A stretch of 64,000 nucleotides of DNA from 2-12-FULL-35-23 sp965196985 (GTDB lineage Bacteria > Pseudomonadota > Gammaproteobacteria > UBA12402), in assembly GCA_965196985.1 (NCBI GenBank), contig CBDALO010000008.1:1-64000 (forward strand), in the 5' to 3' direction. The translations under genes and the position numbers were made by a program. Of this stretch, positions 55,128 through 64,000 are shown in pieces. Position 1 is the stretch's first letter. Each line of letters opens with the position of its first letter. The notes under the pieces are model-generated. The model saw nothing but the letters and a program-made list of their open reading frames with translations, searched no databases and had not been told where the DNA came from.

Positions 55128-56218
55128 AACGGACAAAGTTGGGTTAAGATCGTGAGTGACATCGCCGGTTGTAAGGCCAGCATCATCACTAGCGGAAAAC
55201 AACAGACTAAAATCAAAAACAAGGTTGTGCCCATCAATGGCATCATGTAGCTCGCAAAATGCGCTAAGGTAAAGTCGGATAAAATCTGCTTTTGCATGGC
55301 AGCAGTGGTGTTGTAATTAATCATCGCAGCAGGAGCATTGCTGGTGGCTAACTGGGTACCGATGCCTGAGCGCATCGCGTTGATCATCGTGTTTTGAATG
55401 AGCGCTTGTTTGGCATCATTCGCCATGCCCATGAAGTATTGATAGGTTGTACCCAGACTGGTGAGTAAATGCGATTGGGTGGTGGGGTTGCTTTTCCCAA
55501 ACAACACTTCACTGAGCCAATTGGTTTGCTGGGCGAGCTGCGCGTCTAATTGCTTTTTCAACCAAGGGAGCGCTTGCTTGCAGGTCTGAAACTGTTGATC
55601 AATATACAGCCCGCGTACCGGCGACATGGGTTGTTGACTTAAAAAGCCCAACAAATTTGAGCTATTCGCAAGTTGGCTGACGGTGTATTTATGGTTAATC
55701 AAAATATCCGGCACGATACAGCGGCTAATAAAGGCATTGACCACTTGACGCACGTTGGCATCAAGGACATGCGTGTTTTGATTGGCGGCATAAAAGAGCT
55801 TCGCGCCATAGATCATGCCGGTGTGCGTGTAATCAAAATCATCCGGTGTGTGAAACACGTCTTCAATTCCTTGTGTGATTCCAAGACTGAGCGTGGAGAT
55901 CAGATGCGAAGGCATCGCAATCCCGTAAGGGACGTTATCCACTGCCCCCGCCGCACTCATGGGATTACTGATATCAATCACCTGAATGGGTACGCGAACC
56001 CCAATCAGCGCACCCATCACCGCCACGTAAATCCCTAACCATTTGGCAAACACCAGTAAATCATGACTCTTGAGATATTGCCAGGTGGCGCCCAAAACCG
56101 AAAACACTACGCCAATGCCCATGGCCGAGGCAAAGCCTTCCCCACCGATAAAAGCCGCCACCGCCTTAAACACCTCGGTGGCCACATCCCCGTCTGAAAA
56201 CACGTACACGCCTAGCAT
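55128..56218 (-). pseudogene. traG: TraG, N-terminal piece
   Basis: N-terminal ~365 residues of F-type TraG (inner-membrane mating-pair protein), with hydrophobic segments around FASAMGIGVVFSVLG, WLGIYVAVMGALIGV and the C-terminal FLILVCCFPLVMML. The ATG overlaps the traH stop (TAATG). The frame is cut after TQLCPFYN by the IS1634-type element; a plausible join reads FYN-NAEIFDFQGE. Confidence 0.87.
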
Positions 56219-57585
56219 TAATCCGCTCCTCCTAAACTCACCTGAAACCGACTGGCTAATTGCCCCGCAATCGCTTGTTGGTAGTGCAGACTTTGCGCGA
56301 TTAGAGCCACTTCGGCTTGAATCTTTTTATTAGCATTGGTGCGTAACTGTTGGGTTACTTGCATGGAACGGGCTAAATTGTTTTCAATCGGTTTTAACAG
56401 CTCGCCGTGCTGACTGTTGGCTAAACTCGCTTGAATCAGTTGTAAGCTGTCTTCGAGGTATTTCGCTAACAGATCTTCGGCAATCAGCTCCGCATAGCTT
56501 AAGGTGTCAATCTGATTGCCCGATTCCAGTGAGACTTCAATAAACCGCAACACCGGCAAACTGGTTTTCGCTAAAAAGCCTTTTTGTGCCGTGGTTAAGG
56601 CTTTATCGGCTTGATAATCGTCACTGAGCTGAATGAGGAATTGATTGACCCGATAGATCAGCGCTTGCGTGGGGGCAATGTGGACATGCCCTTGTTGCAA
56701 GAATAAACATTGATTCTTACCACTGTCTTTGCATTGATAGATGGTGCCATCCCCACCGTTCATTAAGGCTTTGAGGAGACTGTCATTGGTAATGAGTGCT
56801 GGATAAATACTGGGCTTGCCGTTTTTGTCAAAAATGATCGTTCCCGAAAGTGAGAGAAAAAATTCTGCCAATTCGGTGTCTTGCTGCAAGAAACCGTTTT
56901 TCTCTAAGCTTTGCCAGACAAGATTAATGTTACGGGTAATGACCTTTTTGCCTTGATCGCTTTTACTCAGATCATCTAGGGTGGAATCGCCCTTGCCATC
57001 AAACCCACAGCCTTGTCGGGCAGACGCCCAATCACTAAAGGCATTACTTTGGACCCCTAAGTCCTGACACGCTTGGCGTTGCGCAGCGGTGTGTTTGGGC
57101 CACAGTCCGCCCACTAAATCTTGTGCGGCTTCACAGCTCGTTAAGTTGTTTTGATTCATCTGCTGTGCCCAGTATTGTAATTTGGTCATCACGTTACTGA
57201 TTTGGGGCGCATAGGTTTCCATGGCGAGCTGAAAGCCGTAGGGAATGGAATCAGATAAAATGTTTTTCGCAAACTGGGTGAGCTGAGCACTGTTAATAAA
57301 GGAAGCGCCGCCACCAAACAAACTAATGCCCCCGCAGCCCGCTTTTAATGACGGTAAATCAATTTGGGCAATTTGTAAGTCACGCGATTTCGAGCGCAAG
57401 AACAAGGAGCCCGCACTGTAATACCCTGCTGCTTGGCTTTGAAAGACATGCGGGCCGGTGGTGTCTGAGGCATACCCTAAGCCTTGCCAGAAGCTATCCA
57501 AATCACTGCTCACTTGCGCGTTGGCCAGTGTCAGTGGTGCAAGCAGGAAGAACGTGAGCAACGCACGCAACGCATTAGTCAGCAT
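56218..57585 (-). CDS. traH: Conjugative pilus assembly protein TraH
   Basis: 455 residues. Signal peptide (LLTFFLLAPLTLANA) then the TraH pattern: SDLDSFWQGLGYASDTTGPH, VFQSQAAGYYSAGSLFLRS and LKAGCGGISLFGGGASF. TraH is a periplasmic component needed for F pilus extension. The start overlaps the end of trbB by 11 bp; the stop overlaps traG. Intact. Confidence 0.94.
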   Translation of the reverse strand: MLTNALRALLTFFLLAPLTLANAQVSSDLDSFWQGLGYASDTTGPHVFQSQAAGYYSAGSLFLRSKSRDLQIAQIDLPSLKAGCGGISLFGGGASFINSAQLTQFAKNILSDSIPYGFQLAMETYAPQISNVMTKLQYWAQQMNQNNLTSCEAAQDLVGGLWPKHTAAQRQACQDLGVQSNAFSDWASARQGCGFDGKGDSTLDDLSKSDQGKKVITRNINLVWQSLEKNGFLQQDTELAEFFLSLSGTIIFDKNGKPSIYPALITNDSLLKALMNGGDGTIYQCKDSGKNQCLFLQQGHVHIAPTQALIYRVNQFLIQLSDDYQADKALTTAQKGFLAKTSLPVLRFIEVSLESGNQIDTLSYAELIAEDLLAKYLEDSLQLIQASLANSQHGELLKPIENNLARSMQVTQQLRTNANKKIQAEVALIAQSLHYQQAIAGQLASRFQVSLGGAD

Positions 57586-58132
57586 AAGTCTTGTCCTTGA
57601 GTTGAGTGAGTACCGTGGTTAATCGATTCAACAGTGCCGGTTCAGAGACTTCCCCGAGTGTGACGGGGGTCAGACCCAGTGTGTTGACGTTCACCACAAA
57701 CAAAGCAGGCACTTGATGCGGTAGTGAGCCGTACAGCGTTTGAATGACGTCTCGCGTTGCCAAGAGTGAATGCGGAAAGCTCGGTAAGCTTTGCCCATCG
57801 GTGGTGTAGGCAAAGGTGTGTAACTGCAACCGCGCTGCCACGTCTTTCACCAACGGATCAAAGCGTTGACAGTGCGGGCAGGTGGCGCGATACACCAGCA
57901 CTAAAGCCCAGGGGGACGATTGGGCTGGTGTGTTGAATGCGCTTCGTGTAGACTGCGCCCTACCCCGTGTTTGGGGTGTTGTTACGGTTAGGGCTTGTTG
58001 TGTCCTTGAAGCAATCATCTCGCGCAATTGACCATCCATCTGCTGCGCGATGCTTGGGGACGCTATCCCCCAGCCCAGGAGAAACCCGATAAGTCCTAAC
58101 CAGCCTGTCCATTTCATTCGGTTTTTTGTCAT
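57575..58132 (-). CDS. trbB: Thioredoxin-like pilus assembly protein TrbB
   Basis: 185 residues, near the F TrbB length. Membrane anchor or signal (WLGLIGFLLGWGIASP), then a thioredoxin fold with active site YRATCPHCQRFDPL. Predicted periplasmic disulfide isomerase that helps fold Cys-rich TraH, TraU and TraN. Start coupled to traF by ATGA. Confidence 0.9.
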   Translation of the reverse strand: MTKNRMKWTGWLGLIGFLLGWGIASPSIAQQMDGQLREMIASRTQQALTVTTPQTRGRAQSTRSAFNTPAQSSPWALVLVYRATCPHCQRFDPLVKDVAARLQLHTFAYTTDGQSLPSFPHSLLATRDVIQTLYGSLPHQVPALFVVNVNTLGLTPVTLGEVSEPALLNRLTTVLTQLKDKTYAD

Positions 58133-58426
58133 TGTGCCACCTCTTGATATTGCGTCACGCGCTCACTGATTAAGCGCGGTAACGCGGCTTGACTAAACGC
58201 CCCATAGACCACCACTTGCGACTCGCGGGTGGTGGGGTTCACTAACACCAATGCCGGTAAAGCTTTAACCCCCAGTGTTGCGGCTTGCCCAAAATCGGTG
58301 AGGTTTTTAGGCATCACCGCTAAGGCACGATGATCCATCGGCGCACCTAATAAACTCATATTGGCTTGTGCGGCAAACTGCGCGACGGTTTTTGCGAGCA
58401 ATTGATCCAAGGCTTGCCCGCCACGA
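58129..58426 (-). pseudogene. traF: TraF, C-terminal piece
   Basis: The C-terminal ~95 residues of F-type TraF (thioredoxin-like fold without CXXC): RGGQALDQLLAKTVAQF, KNLTDFGQAATLGVKALPAL and VLVNPTTRESQVVVYGAFS. Joined to the N-terminal piece at 60005-60489 it restores LIFFYRGGQALD in frame. Separated by the IS91-type element. Confidence 0.88.
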
Positions 58427-60004
58427 CAAGTCAGGCCGGCTTCGCCGGCAACTTTCTAAGCCTCTAAGAGTTTAGTCTTTACAAAGCCACGAGTATTATT
58501 AAGTCTCAAACTAGTCAAACCTGCCCATGGAATAATAACGAATAAAAATAACACACCTGCTATAGAAATTGCTTCAGGTAGCTGAGCAATAACTCACCTA
58601 CTATACGCGCTTCTCATTTTACTCTATGAATAATGAAACGCTTTAGTATCAAACAAATCTTGGTAACCAATCAGAACTGGTGGAACTTTCACACCAAGTA
58701 CAAAGATAAAATCAGAGAAGCTATTGTCATTGGCATTGTTAAGCTGCTTAGCTGCAAACATCCTATGCGTGGCCATAAAGAGTATCATTGCAGTAATCCA
58801 AACTGTTCACACGTCAAATACATCCGCCATACCTGCAAAGCTAAAAGCTGTTCATCGTGTGGTAAAAAAGCCACAGAAGTATGGATACAACAACAGATGG
58901 CAATCTTACCCAACACTACATGGCAACACATCACATTCACCATGCCCTCTACTCTTTGGGACTGCTTTTGGACAAACAGAGAGCTTCTTAATTTACTCCC
59001 ACCATTAGCAGCAAAGGTGTTACTCAAGCTTGCTAAAAACAAGAGGGTTAAACCCGGTGTATTTATCGCGCTTCACACCTTTGGCAGAGATCTAAAGCGC
59101 AATGTGCATCTTCATGCGTCAATCACTCTGGGTGGTATCAACAAAGAGTTAACACAATGGAAAAGCCTCTACTTCCATCAACCTACACTAATGTCCATGT
59201 GGCGTTATGAGGTCATTAACCTTTTTAGAAACCACCACCAGGACAAAGGGCTTATTCTGCCAAATCAGTTAGCCTCTACACTGAACCACACTTTCAACTT
59301 TAATCAACTGCTTGATCAGCTTTACCAAAAACGATGGGTAGTACATTGCGCAAAGCCCTCAAAGAATCACAAACAAAACGTTAAATACTTAGGTCGATAC
59401 ACCAAACGTCCTCCTATTGCTGAGTCAAAAATTAAAAACTTTGATGGGAGCAGCCTCAGTTTTAATTATCTTGATCACGTCTCTAAAACCTACAAGCAAT
59501 TTAAATTAACCGCGGAAGAGTTTATTGCTCGATTTATTCAACACATTCCTGATGTTGGCTTTCGTATGGTGCGTTATTATGGGTTTCTTGCTAACCGGGT
59601 GCGAGGTGAGATGCTACCCAAAGTCAGACTCCTATTAGGTGAAACTGATCCAAACACACCCCAGGTCAATTACCGCACCTTAATGCAAAATAATTTTAAC
59701 ATTGACCCCTATGAATGTGTTCTATGCGGTAGCCAAATGTTTTTAGCTAACTGCTGGTATAGACAACCTAACCGTTACAAATTGCTATCAAAGCATCGTG
59801 AACTCGCCTTACTGAAAAAAATCTAATAACTTCCTAAGGGGGTAGTCCGTCCAAAACAACAAATAACAGCTAGTTTTGGCTATTGTTTGTCATAACTAAC
59901 CCTGCCCCACCACTAAATCGATTTTATAAAAAATACCTGTGCTAAAATTACTCATTTTAATTGGTGGTATTTTTACCAATTGACACATTGAAATTCCTTA
60001 ATAT
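58427..60004 (+). mobile_element. IS91-type rolling-circle element in traF (1578 bp)
   Basis: Boundaries are inferred from the exact point where removing 58427-60004 rejoins the traF frame. No target duplication, as expected of IS91. One end begins CAAG, followed by the hairpin GCCGGC-TTC-GCCGGC (58435-58449), like the terminal palindrome of rolling-circle elements. Confidence 0.85.
58633..59826 (+). CDS. IS91-family transposase (Y2/HUH type)
   Basis: 397 residues. An N-terminal Cys/His zinc-binding region (CKHPMRGHKEYHC, CKAKSCSSCGKKATEVW) is followed by HITFTMPSTLWDCFW, the HUH metal site NVHLHASITLGG, and FLANRVRGEMLP with YRTLMQNNF. The catalytic tyrosine region is KYLGRYTKRPPIAES. A C-terminal CVLCGSQMF zinc motif follows. 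Intact. Confidence 0.9.
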   Translation: MKRFSIKQILVTNQNWWNFHTKYKDKIREAIVIGIVKLLSCKHPMRGHKEYHCSNPNCSHVKYIRHTCKAKSCSSCGKKATEVWIQQQMAILPNTTWQHITFTMPSTLWDCFWTNRELLNLLPPLAAKVLLKLAKNKRVKPGVFIALHTFGRDLKRNVHLHASITLGGINKELTQWKSLYFHQPTLMSMWRYEVINLFRNHHQDKGLILPNQLASTLNHTFNFNQLLDQLYQKRWVVHCAKPSKNHKQNVKYLGRYTKRPPIAESKIKNFDGSSLSFNYLDHVSKTYKQFKLTAEEFIARFIQHIPDVGFRMVRYYGFLANRVRGEMLPKVRLLLGETDPNTPQVNYRTLMQNNFNIDPYECVLCGSQMFLANCWYRQPNRYKLLSKHRELALLKKI

Positions 60005-60489
60005 TAAAAAAAGATCAGCACGTCGGTTTGTGCCAGCTGGTGTAAGCGCTGTTGATCACGCTCGGCGTGTTGCAATTGCGCAAGCTGATCCGCTTGGGCA
60101 TTGCTCGAGTGTTGTAAGCCGTAGTCAAGTGACGGATACAACAGCATCACTAACCGACTGGTTTGAGCAAACTGAGTGGCGCGCTCACTGATCCAGTGCT
60201 GCATGGCATAAAAGCGAGCAGTGTTAGCAACAGTCGGTTGCAACACCGCTAAGGCTTTGGCGGCTTGGAGTTGGCGTTGCACACGGTGGAGTACAGCGAG
60301 TGGAGTGGTTGCTTGGGAGGTCGCCTGGACTGTTTTTGGCTTGACTAACTTGTGTTGATCAACCAAAGGCATGTCATTCCAATGCCAACCCTGCGGATTC
60401 GTTCTATAATAGGCAGTGTCCGCAAAGCTTGCGTGCGTCGCCAGCAAAACAATAAAAACCTGTAAACCACGATAAACGACTTGCTTCAT
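60005..60489 (-). pseudogene. traF: TraF, N-terminal piece
   Basis: Starts MKQVVYRGLQVF (ATG ending at 60489, overlapping the traN stop by ATGA) with a signal peptide ending near THASFA. It continues TraF-like: YRTNPQGWHWNDMPL, AKALAVLQPTVANTARFYAM and YPSLDYGLQHSSN. The frame runs to LIFF where the IS91-type element begins. TraF helps pilus assembly in the periplasm; here it is inactivated. Confidence 0.9.
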
Positions 60490-62372
60490 GGGACTGAAAC
60501 TCCTCGTTTGTTCCAAAGCGTCCCTGCACCCACCGTTCCAGGGTGCAGGCGCTTTTTCACGCGGTTGGCGATGTCATTGGCATTCGGTAACTTGACACGG
60601 TTTTTCAGATCCGCGTACAAATTACTGAAATCAATCTTGTCAAAATCAATGCGCTGTAAGTCTTGCACGCTGATGCCTGAACAATTGGGGTGATGCGGTG
60701 CACCGAACGGAATGCCTAATTGACTCAGTCGCCCTTGTTGTTGCACGTCTTTCGCCATGAGCCCATCAAAGACACAATAGCTTTTTTTATGGCTGGTACA
60801 AACGCCTAAGGTTCTATGAGCACAATAGCTCCCGACTTCAATCGCATAGCCTTTTTGTTTGGCAAAGCCGAGCTTCTTTTCTTCATCAGAGCATTTGGAC
60901 AAGCCCATGTCTTTACCCCAACCGTCATCCTTACAACAATTCAAATAACCAAAAGCCGCTAACGAGCATTTCATGGGCGTCCCAGCAAAGGCTTTTAAGG
61001 TTTGCTGATCACCGGCTGCGGATTTAGCTGCACCCACTGCCGCTGCCATCTCGGCATCGGCTTTGGCAAAGTCGGTGCTTGTCGTGGGTTTTGGGGTATA
61101 GCATTGTCCATCGAGACAAAAATACTGACCCCCACAAGGGGTTGCTTGGCTATCCTCACAAGTCCGGTGCGTGCATTGCATCGTGACAGTGGCTTTGACA
61201 CAAAACCCTGCCATTTTGGTGACGCATTGGTTCGCCACCTCACTGCACCCTTGATTTAAAAACCCTTGGCACGAATCACTGGGTGGTAACCCACAAAAAT
61301 AGGTTTCTTGCTGTGCCCAGCAGGGTTCAGTCACCGGTACGCCATCAATGGTTTTAGTCGCTTGACCGGCGGTGCAATGCCAAGGGGTTTGCACGTGACA
61401 ATAATTGGGTGGTAAGTTCGGACAATGCACTTCCCAGTGTGTGGTAATAATCGGTGGTGGTTTCAGTAATTGAGTCACCCACGCATAAGCTGGGTTTTCA
61501 ATTTGGCCAGGCCCTAACATTTCCATGCCTAAGCGTTTCACTGTCAGGGTACTCACCAACGGATGAGGGACTTGAAAGCGTTGCTGGGAGACAACGCGCA
61601 ATTGACCGTTAAGCGTGACCAGTTGACTTAAGCTTGCTTGCGGATGCAAATCAATCGGCGAACCCACTGGCCATAAATACGTGTGTAACGTGAGCGTTTG
61701 TTGGGGCGGTAGCGTTACTGAGGTGGACGCGGTGGTGCCATAACGTGGGGTTTGCAAGAATTTCAGGACACAGCTTTGATCACTCGCAGGCCCCGAGGCT
61801 AACACGGGCGTTTTTTTAAACGGGCCGTCTGCTTGAAAGACCACGTGCTGACAGGTGCCCACAAAACCTGGTGGTGCGTTCACCTCAACCACCAAGTCAC
61901 GGGTGCATTGCAGCAGCTGGTGTCGAGTCTTGTCACACTGCACGGTGGTGGTTGTGGTGTGGCAATGCGGTTGGCGGTCACAGTGGATGTATTGATCAGA
62001 GAGGCCGTGTGCGATATGCTTCGCATCGTCTTGAATCACGAGCGATTTGGCCATACCAGGATCTTTCGCGTTAATTGTGATTTCAGGATGATTGGCGAAG
62101 TGGCTGTTGATCGAGCTTCCCGCTTGATCATTACCAATTTCAGCAGCCCCTTTCGCCACTAACGCATCGCCTTGTGAATAGAATTGAGTTGCCTTCGGCG
62201 TCGCGGTGTAATGCGGTAATTGACTCGGCGTAAACTGAGCAAGCTGGTTCGGCATTGCCGCTTGCGCGCGTGCGGCAGCAGCTACCCCTGCACTAAAGTC
62301 GGCACGGTTCTCCGCTTGCACCCCTTGCATTACACTCAGCACGACGACACTCAACACTAACACACGTTTCAT
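60486..62372 (-). CDS. traN: Outer-membrane mating-pair stabilisation protein TraN
   Basis: 628 residues, close to the F TraN length. Signal peptide (VLVLSVVVLSVMQGVQA). Strongly Cys-rich central and C-terminal region, for example HCDRQPHCHTTTTTVQC, GCSEVANQCVTKMAGFC and GQYFCLDGQCYTPKP, followed by the conserved end CSLAAFGYLNCCKDDGWG. TraN binds recipient outer-membrane proteins and sets conjugation specificity. Intact. Confidence 0.93.
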   Translation of the reverse strand: MKRVLVLSVVVLSVMQGVQAENRADFSAGVAAAARAQAAMPNQLAQFTPSQLPHYTATPKATQFYSQGDALVAKGAAEIGNDQAGSSINSHFANHPEITINAKDPGMAKSLVIQDDAKHIAHGLSDQYIHCDRQPHCHTTTTTVQCDKTRHQLLQCTRDLVVEVNAPPGFVGTCQHVVFQADGPFKKTPVLASGPASDQSCVLKFLQTPRYGTTASTSVTLPPQQTLTLHTYLWPVGSPIDLHPQASLSQLVTLNGQLRVVSQQRFQVPHPLVSTLTVKRLGMEMLGPGQIENPAYAWVTQLLKPPPIITTHWEVHCPNLPPNYCHVQTPWHCTAGQATKTIDGVPVTEPCWAQQETYFCGLPPSDSCQGFLNQGCSEVANQCVTKMAGFCVKATVTMQCTHRTCEDSQATPCGGQYFCLDGQCYTPKPTTSTDFAKADAEMAAAVGAAKSAAGDQQTLKAFAGTPMKCSLAAFGYLNCCKDDGWGKDMGLSKCSDEEKKLGFAKQKGYAIEVGSYCAHRTLGVCTSHKKSYCVFDGLMAKDVQQQGRLSQLGIPFGAPHHPNCSGISVQDLQRIDFDKIDFSNLYADLKNRVKLPNANDIANRVKKRLHPGTVGAGTLWNKRGVSVP

Positions 62373-62950
62373 TGAACCTCCCCTCGCGCTAACACTTGTT
62401 GGGCGACTTGGCGCAAACGCACGGTGTGTGCCCGACGTGCGACTTCATTGAGTAAACTGGTTAACGGCACATTGCCTGCCACTGAACTATAAGTAGCGGG
62501 AGGACAATTGCGTTGCTGTTCACAGGCTAACACGCGATCAGTCACCACTAACGTCGGCACAACCGTCACGTGATAGGCTTGAAACAGCGTGGGGTCAATT
62601 TGCACACCGGCAACAATCGGGTTGTGATTGTGAGGATGGAGGACGGTGTATAAGCGCTTGCTGGTTTCTGGCACGCTGTCATTGACCAACCCACGAATCA
62701 CCACCGGCACCTGATAATGCGCCGCTTGTTGCAAGGTTTGGCGCAGCGCCAAGGTGGGCATTCCAAGGGAGACAAACAGCATCGCGCCGCTCGCTTGATT
62801 GGGGACACCCATCTGTTGATTCAGTCGCGCTTGATGCGACACCTGAGTTAACGAGGACGACCAAGCGGGTGACGTGACAGGCGTCGCAGCGACTAAACTC
62901 GCCAGTGCCAGCAACCCACTCACTAACAACGTTGGATAACGGTTCTTCAT
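62369..62950 (-). CDS. trbC: Pilus assembly protein TrbC (F-type)
   Basis: 193 residues with a signal peptide (LLVSGLLALASLVAATP). The core AMLFVSLGMPTLALRQTLQQ is followed by VPVVIRGLVNDSVPETS, then GVQIDPTLFQAYHVTVVPTL, a thioredoxin-like F-type TrbC. The stop overlaps the traN start by 4 bp. Intact. Confidence 0.92.
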   Translation of the reverse strand: MKNRYPTLLVSGLLALASLVAATPVTSPAWSSSLTQVSHQARLNQQMGVPNQASGAMLFVSLGMPTLALRQTLQQAAHYQVPVVIRGLVNDSVPETSKRLYTVLHPHNHNPIVAGVQIDPTLFQAYHVTVVPTLVVTDRVLACEQQRNCPPATYSSVAGNVPLTSLLNEVARRAHTVRLRQVAQQVLARGEVQ

Positions 62951-62963
62951 GCTCTCATCACTC

Positions 62964-63995
62964 CTATAACAAACAACAGTTACGTTTGCGCCAAATTAAA
63001 AACCCAAAATTGTTGTGTGCCCCTGGGGGCTCATGCCCTGCTTCCCACAGCTCGGTGTTGGTACCAAAGGGGTAACAGGCTTTCGCATCCGGTTCGGTAT
63101 TCACTAACTCATAGCGATAACGGCTTTTCGGTAAAATCGGATGAAAGTGCTCGGTACACAACGCTTGGCCGTTCTTGCCTTCGGTGTCCCAGATTAAGGC
63201 AGGGGCGCGATGCAGCTTGTACACCATGCGCTCCGCTTCTAAGGTCGCTGCTTGAATCGGTGAGGTTTGATTGGCGACGCTGCCATCGAGTGGATAGGCC
63301 GAGCCTTGTGATCCTAAACACCAAAACAGTTTATCCATCGGTAAGGCGCGCCCTGTGGTGGTTTTGGTGGCATCCGCTGTGCAAGCGAGCTGGGTGGCTT
63401 GATTGCCAAACAGCACGGATTCCGGATCTAAAATAAATGTCATTTCGTCATCGTGCCAGGTGGGATCGAGCTCAGAGGGGTAGGCCAAATCGAAGTTACC
63501 GTGTTGCATACAACCGAGATTGGTGAGAATCTCTAACCAAAAGATCAACGGGTACTTGTAATAATGCACCCAATAAAAGGCGCCGTGATCCACGCCTGCG
63601 TTTTGAAAGTCAGTGGCGCCAATGTCGTTATTGAGTGAGCCGACATGAAAACTGACGCCACCTAAATTGACCATGCAAAACGGCTCACGGGTGACATCGA
63701 CTAAGGCAGAGGGTTCCCAATAGCCAAAACTAATGCCAATTCGCCAACCGACTGGCAGATTGCACACACAAAGTGGCGAGCTCGGGTTTTTCGTATCGGG
63801 AAACCGTGAATGCACGACTTGTAAGCTGCCCAAACTTAACGGAAACAAACACGACCAGCAAATATCGGTAAGCGGATTGACAAAGTGACCGGTACACAGC
63901 TCGTTAGCGATCGCCTTCGTACTGAATAAGCCGGTAGTGAGACTCAACAGCACCACCAGCATTCCTTTCGCTAGTTGTCGTTTAAGCAGTCTCAT
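62964..63995 (-). CDS. traU: Conjugative transfer protein TraU
   Basis: 343 residues with a signal peptide (ending near STKAIANE). TraU family features: LCTGHFVNPLTDICWSCLFP, PLCVCNLPVGWRIGISFGYW and EPSALVDVTREPFC, with further Cys pairs to the C-terminal RKRNCCLL. Periplasmic, required for DNA transfer. The ATG lies five bases from the window's right edge, so upstream traW and its spacing cannot be seen. Confidence 0.95.
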   Translation of the reverse strand: MRLLKRQLAKGMLVVLLSLTTGLFSTKAIANELCTGHFVNPLTDICWSCLFPLSLGSLQVVHSRFPDTKNPSSPLCVCNLPVGWRIGISFGYWEPSALVDVTREPFCMVNLGGVSFHVGSLNNDIGATDFQNAGVDHGAFYWVHYYKYPLIFWLEILTNLGCMQHGNFDLAYPSELDPTWHDDEMTFILDPESVLFGNQATQLACTADATKTTTGRALPMDKLFWCLGSQGSAYPLDGSVANQTSPIQAATLEAERMVYKLHRAPALIWDTEGKNGQALCTEHFHPILPKSRYRYELVNTEPDAKACYPFGTNTELWEAGHEPPGAHNNFGFLIWRKRNCCLL

Positions 63996-64000
63996 GGCTT

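Overview
The window looks like an accessory region of a gammaproteobacterium, probably one with an intracellular or host-associated lifestyle. The AT-rich left part is full of insertion sequences and carries a Sel1-repeat (effector-like) gene, a fossil type I-F cas3 and Rpn-type nuclease fragments. The more GC-rich right part is an F-type conjugation cluster. Piscirickettsia or a member of the Legionellales would fit, but nothing here proves a genus. No rRNA or tRNA gene, replication origin or CRISPR array was recognised.

Layout. 1-10.9 kb: fragments of an Rpn nuclease, type I-F cas2-3 and a Tn3 transposase, separated by an IS66-like element, an ISL3-type transposase and an intact IS4-family element with a 10-bp target duplication; then a lipoprotein gene built of twelve near-identical 50-residue units. 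10.9-16.3 kb: a nest of insertion sequences (an IS4-type element holding an IS5 that holds a second IS4-type copy, plus an IS256 in its 3' part). 14.6-22.7 kb (unit A) and 32.9-40.4 kb (unit B) are two versions of one IS256-bounded module with a 12-repeat Sel1 gene; in B that gene is broken by repeat-array deletions. 23.1-31.9 kb, between the units, is a type I restriction-modification operon, hsdR-hsdS-prrC-like-hsdM. hsdR is split by an IS66-like element with an 8-bp duplication; the other three genes are intact.

40.4-64.0 kb, all on the minus strand and read right to left: traU, trbC, traN, traF, trbB, traH, traG, a YbjQ-family gene, traD, traI, a ribbon-helix-helix-like gene, a DNA methyltransferase, a Panacea-domain (SocA/DUF4065-like) gene and a small membrane-protein gene cut off by IS256. 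The order is that of the F plasmid transfer operon and most genes overlap or nearly touch. traF is split by an IS91-type element and traG by an IS1634-type element, so transfer is probably dead unless complemented.

Points most worth follow-up: the PrrC/HEPN-like ATPase in the restriction operon whose hsdR is broken; the Panacea/membrane-protein pair next to a conjugative methyltransferase; the relaxase-helicase-Toprim fusion TraI; an apparent +1 frameshift at a UGA codon in an IS4-type transposase that has nevertheless moved; and the duplicated IS256-Sel1 module.
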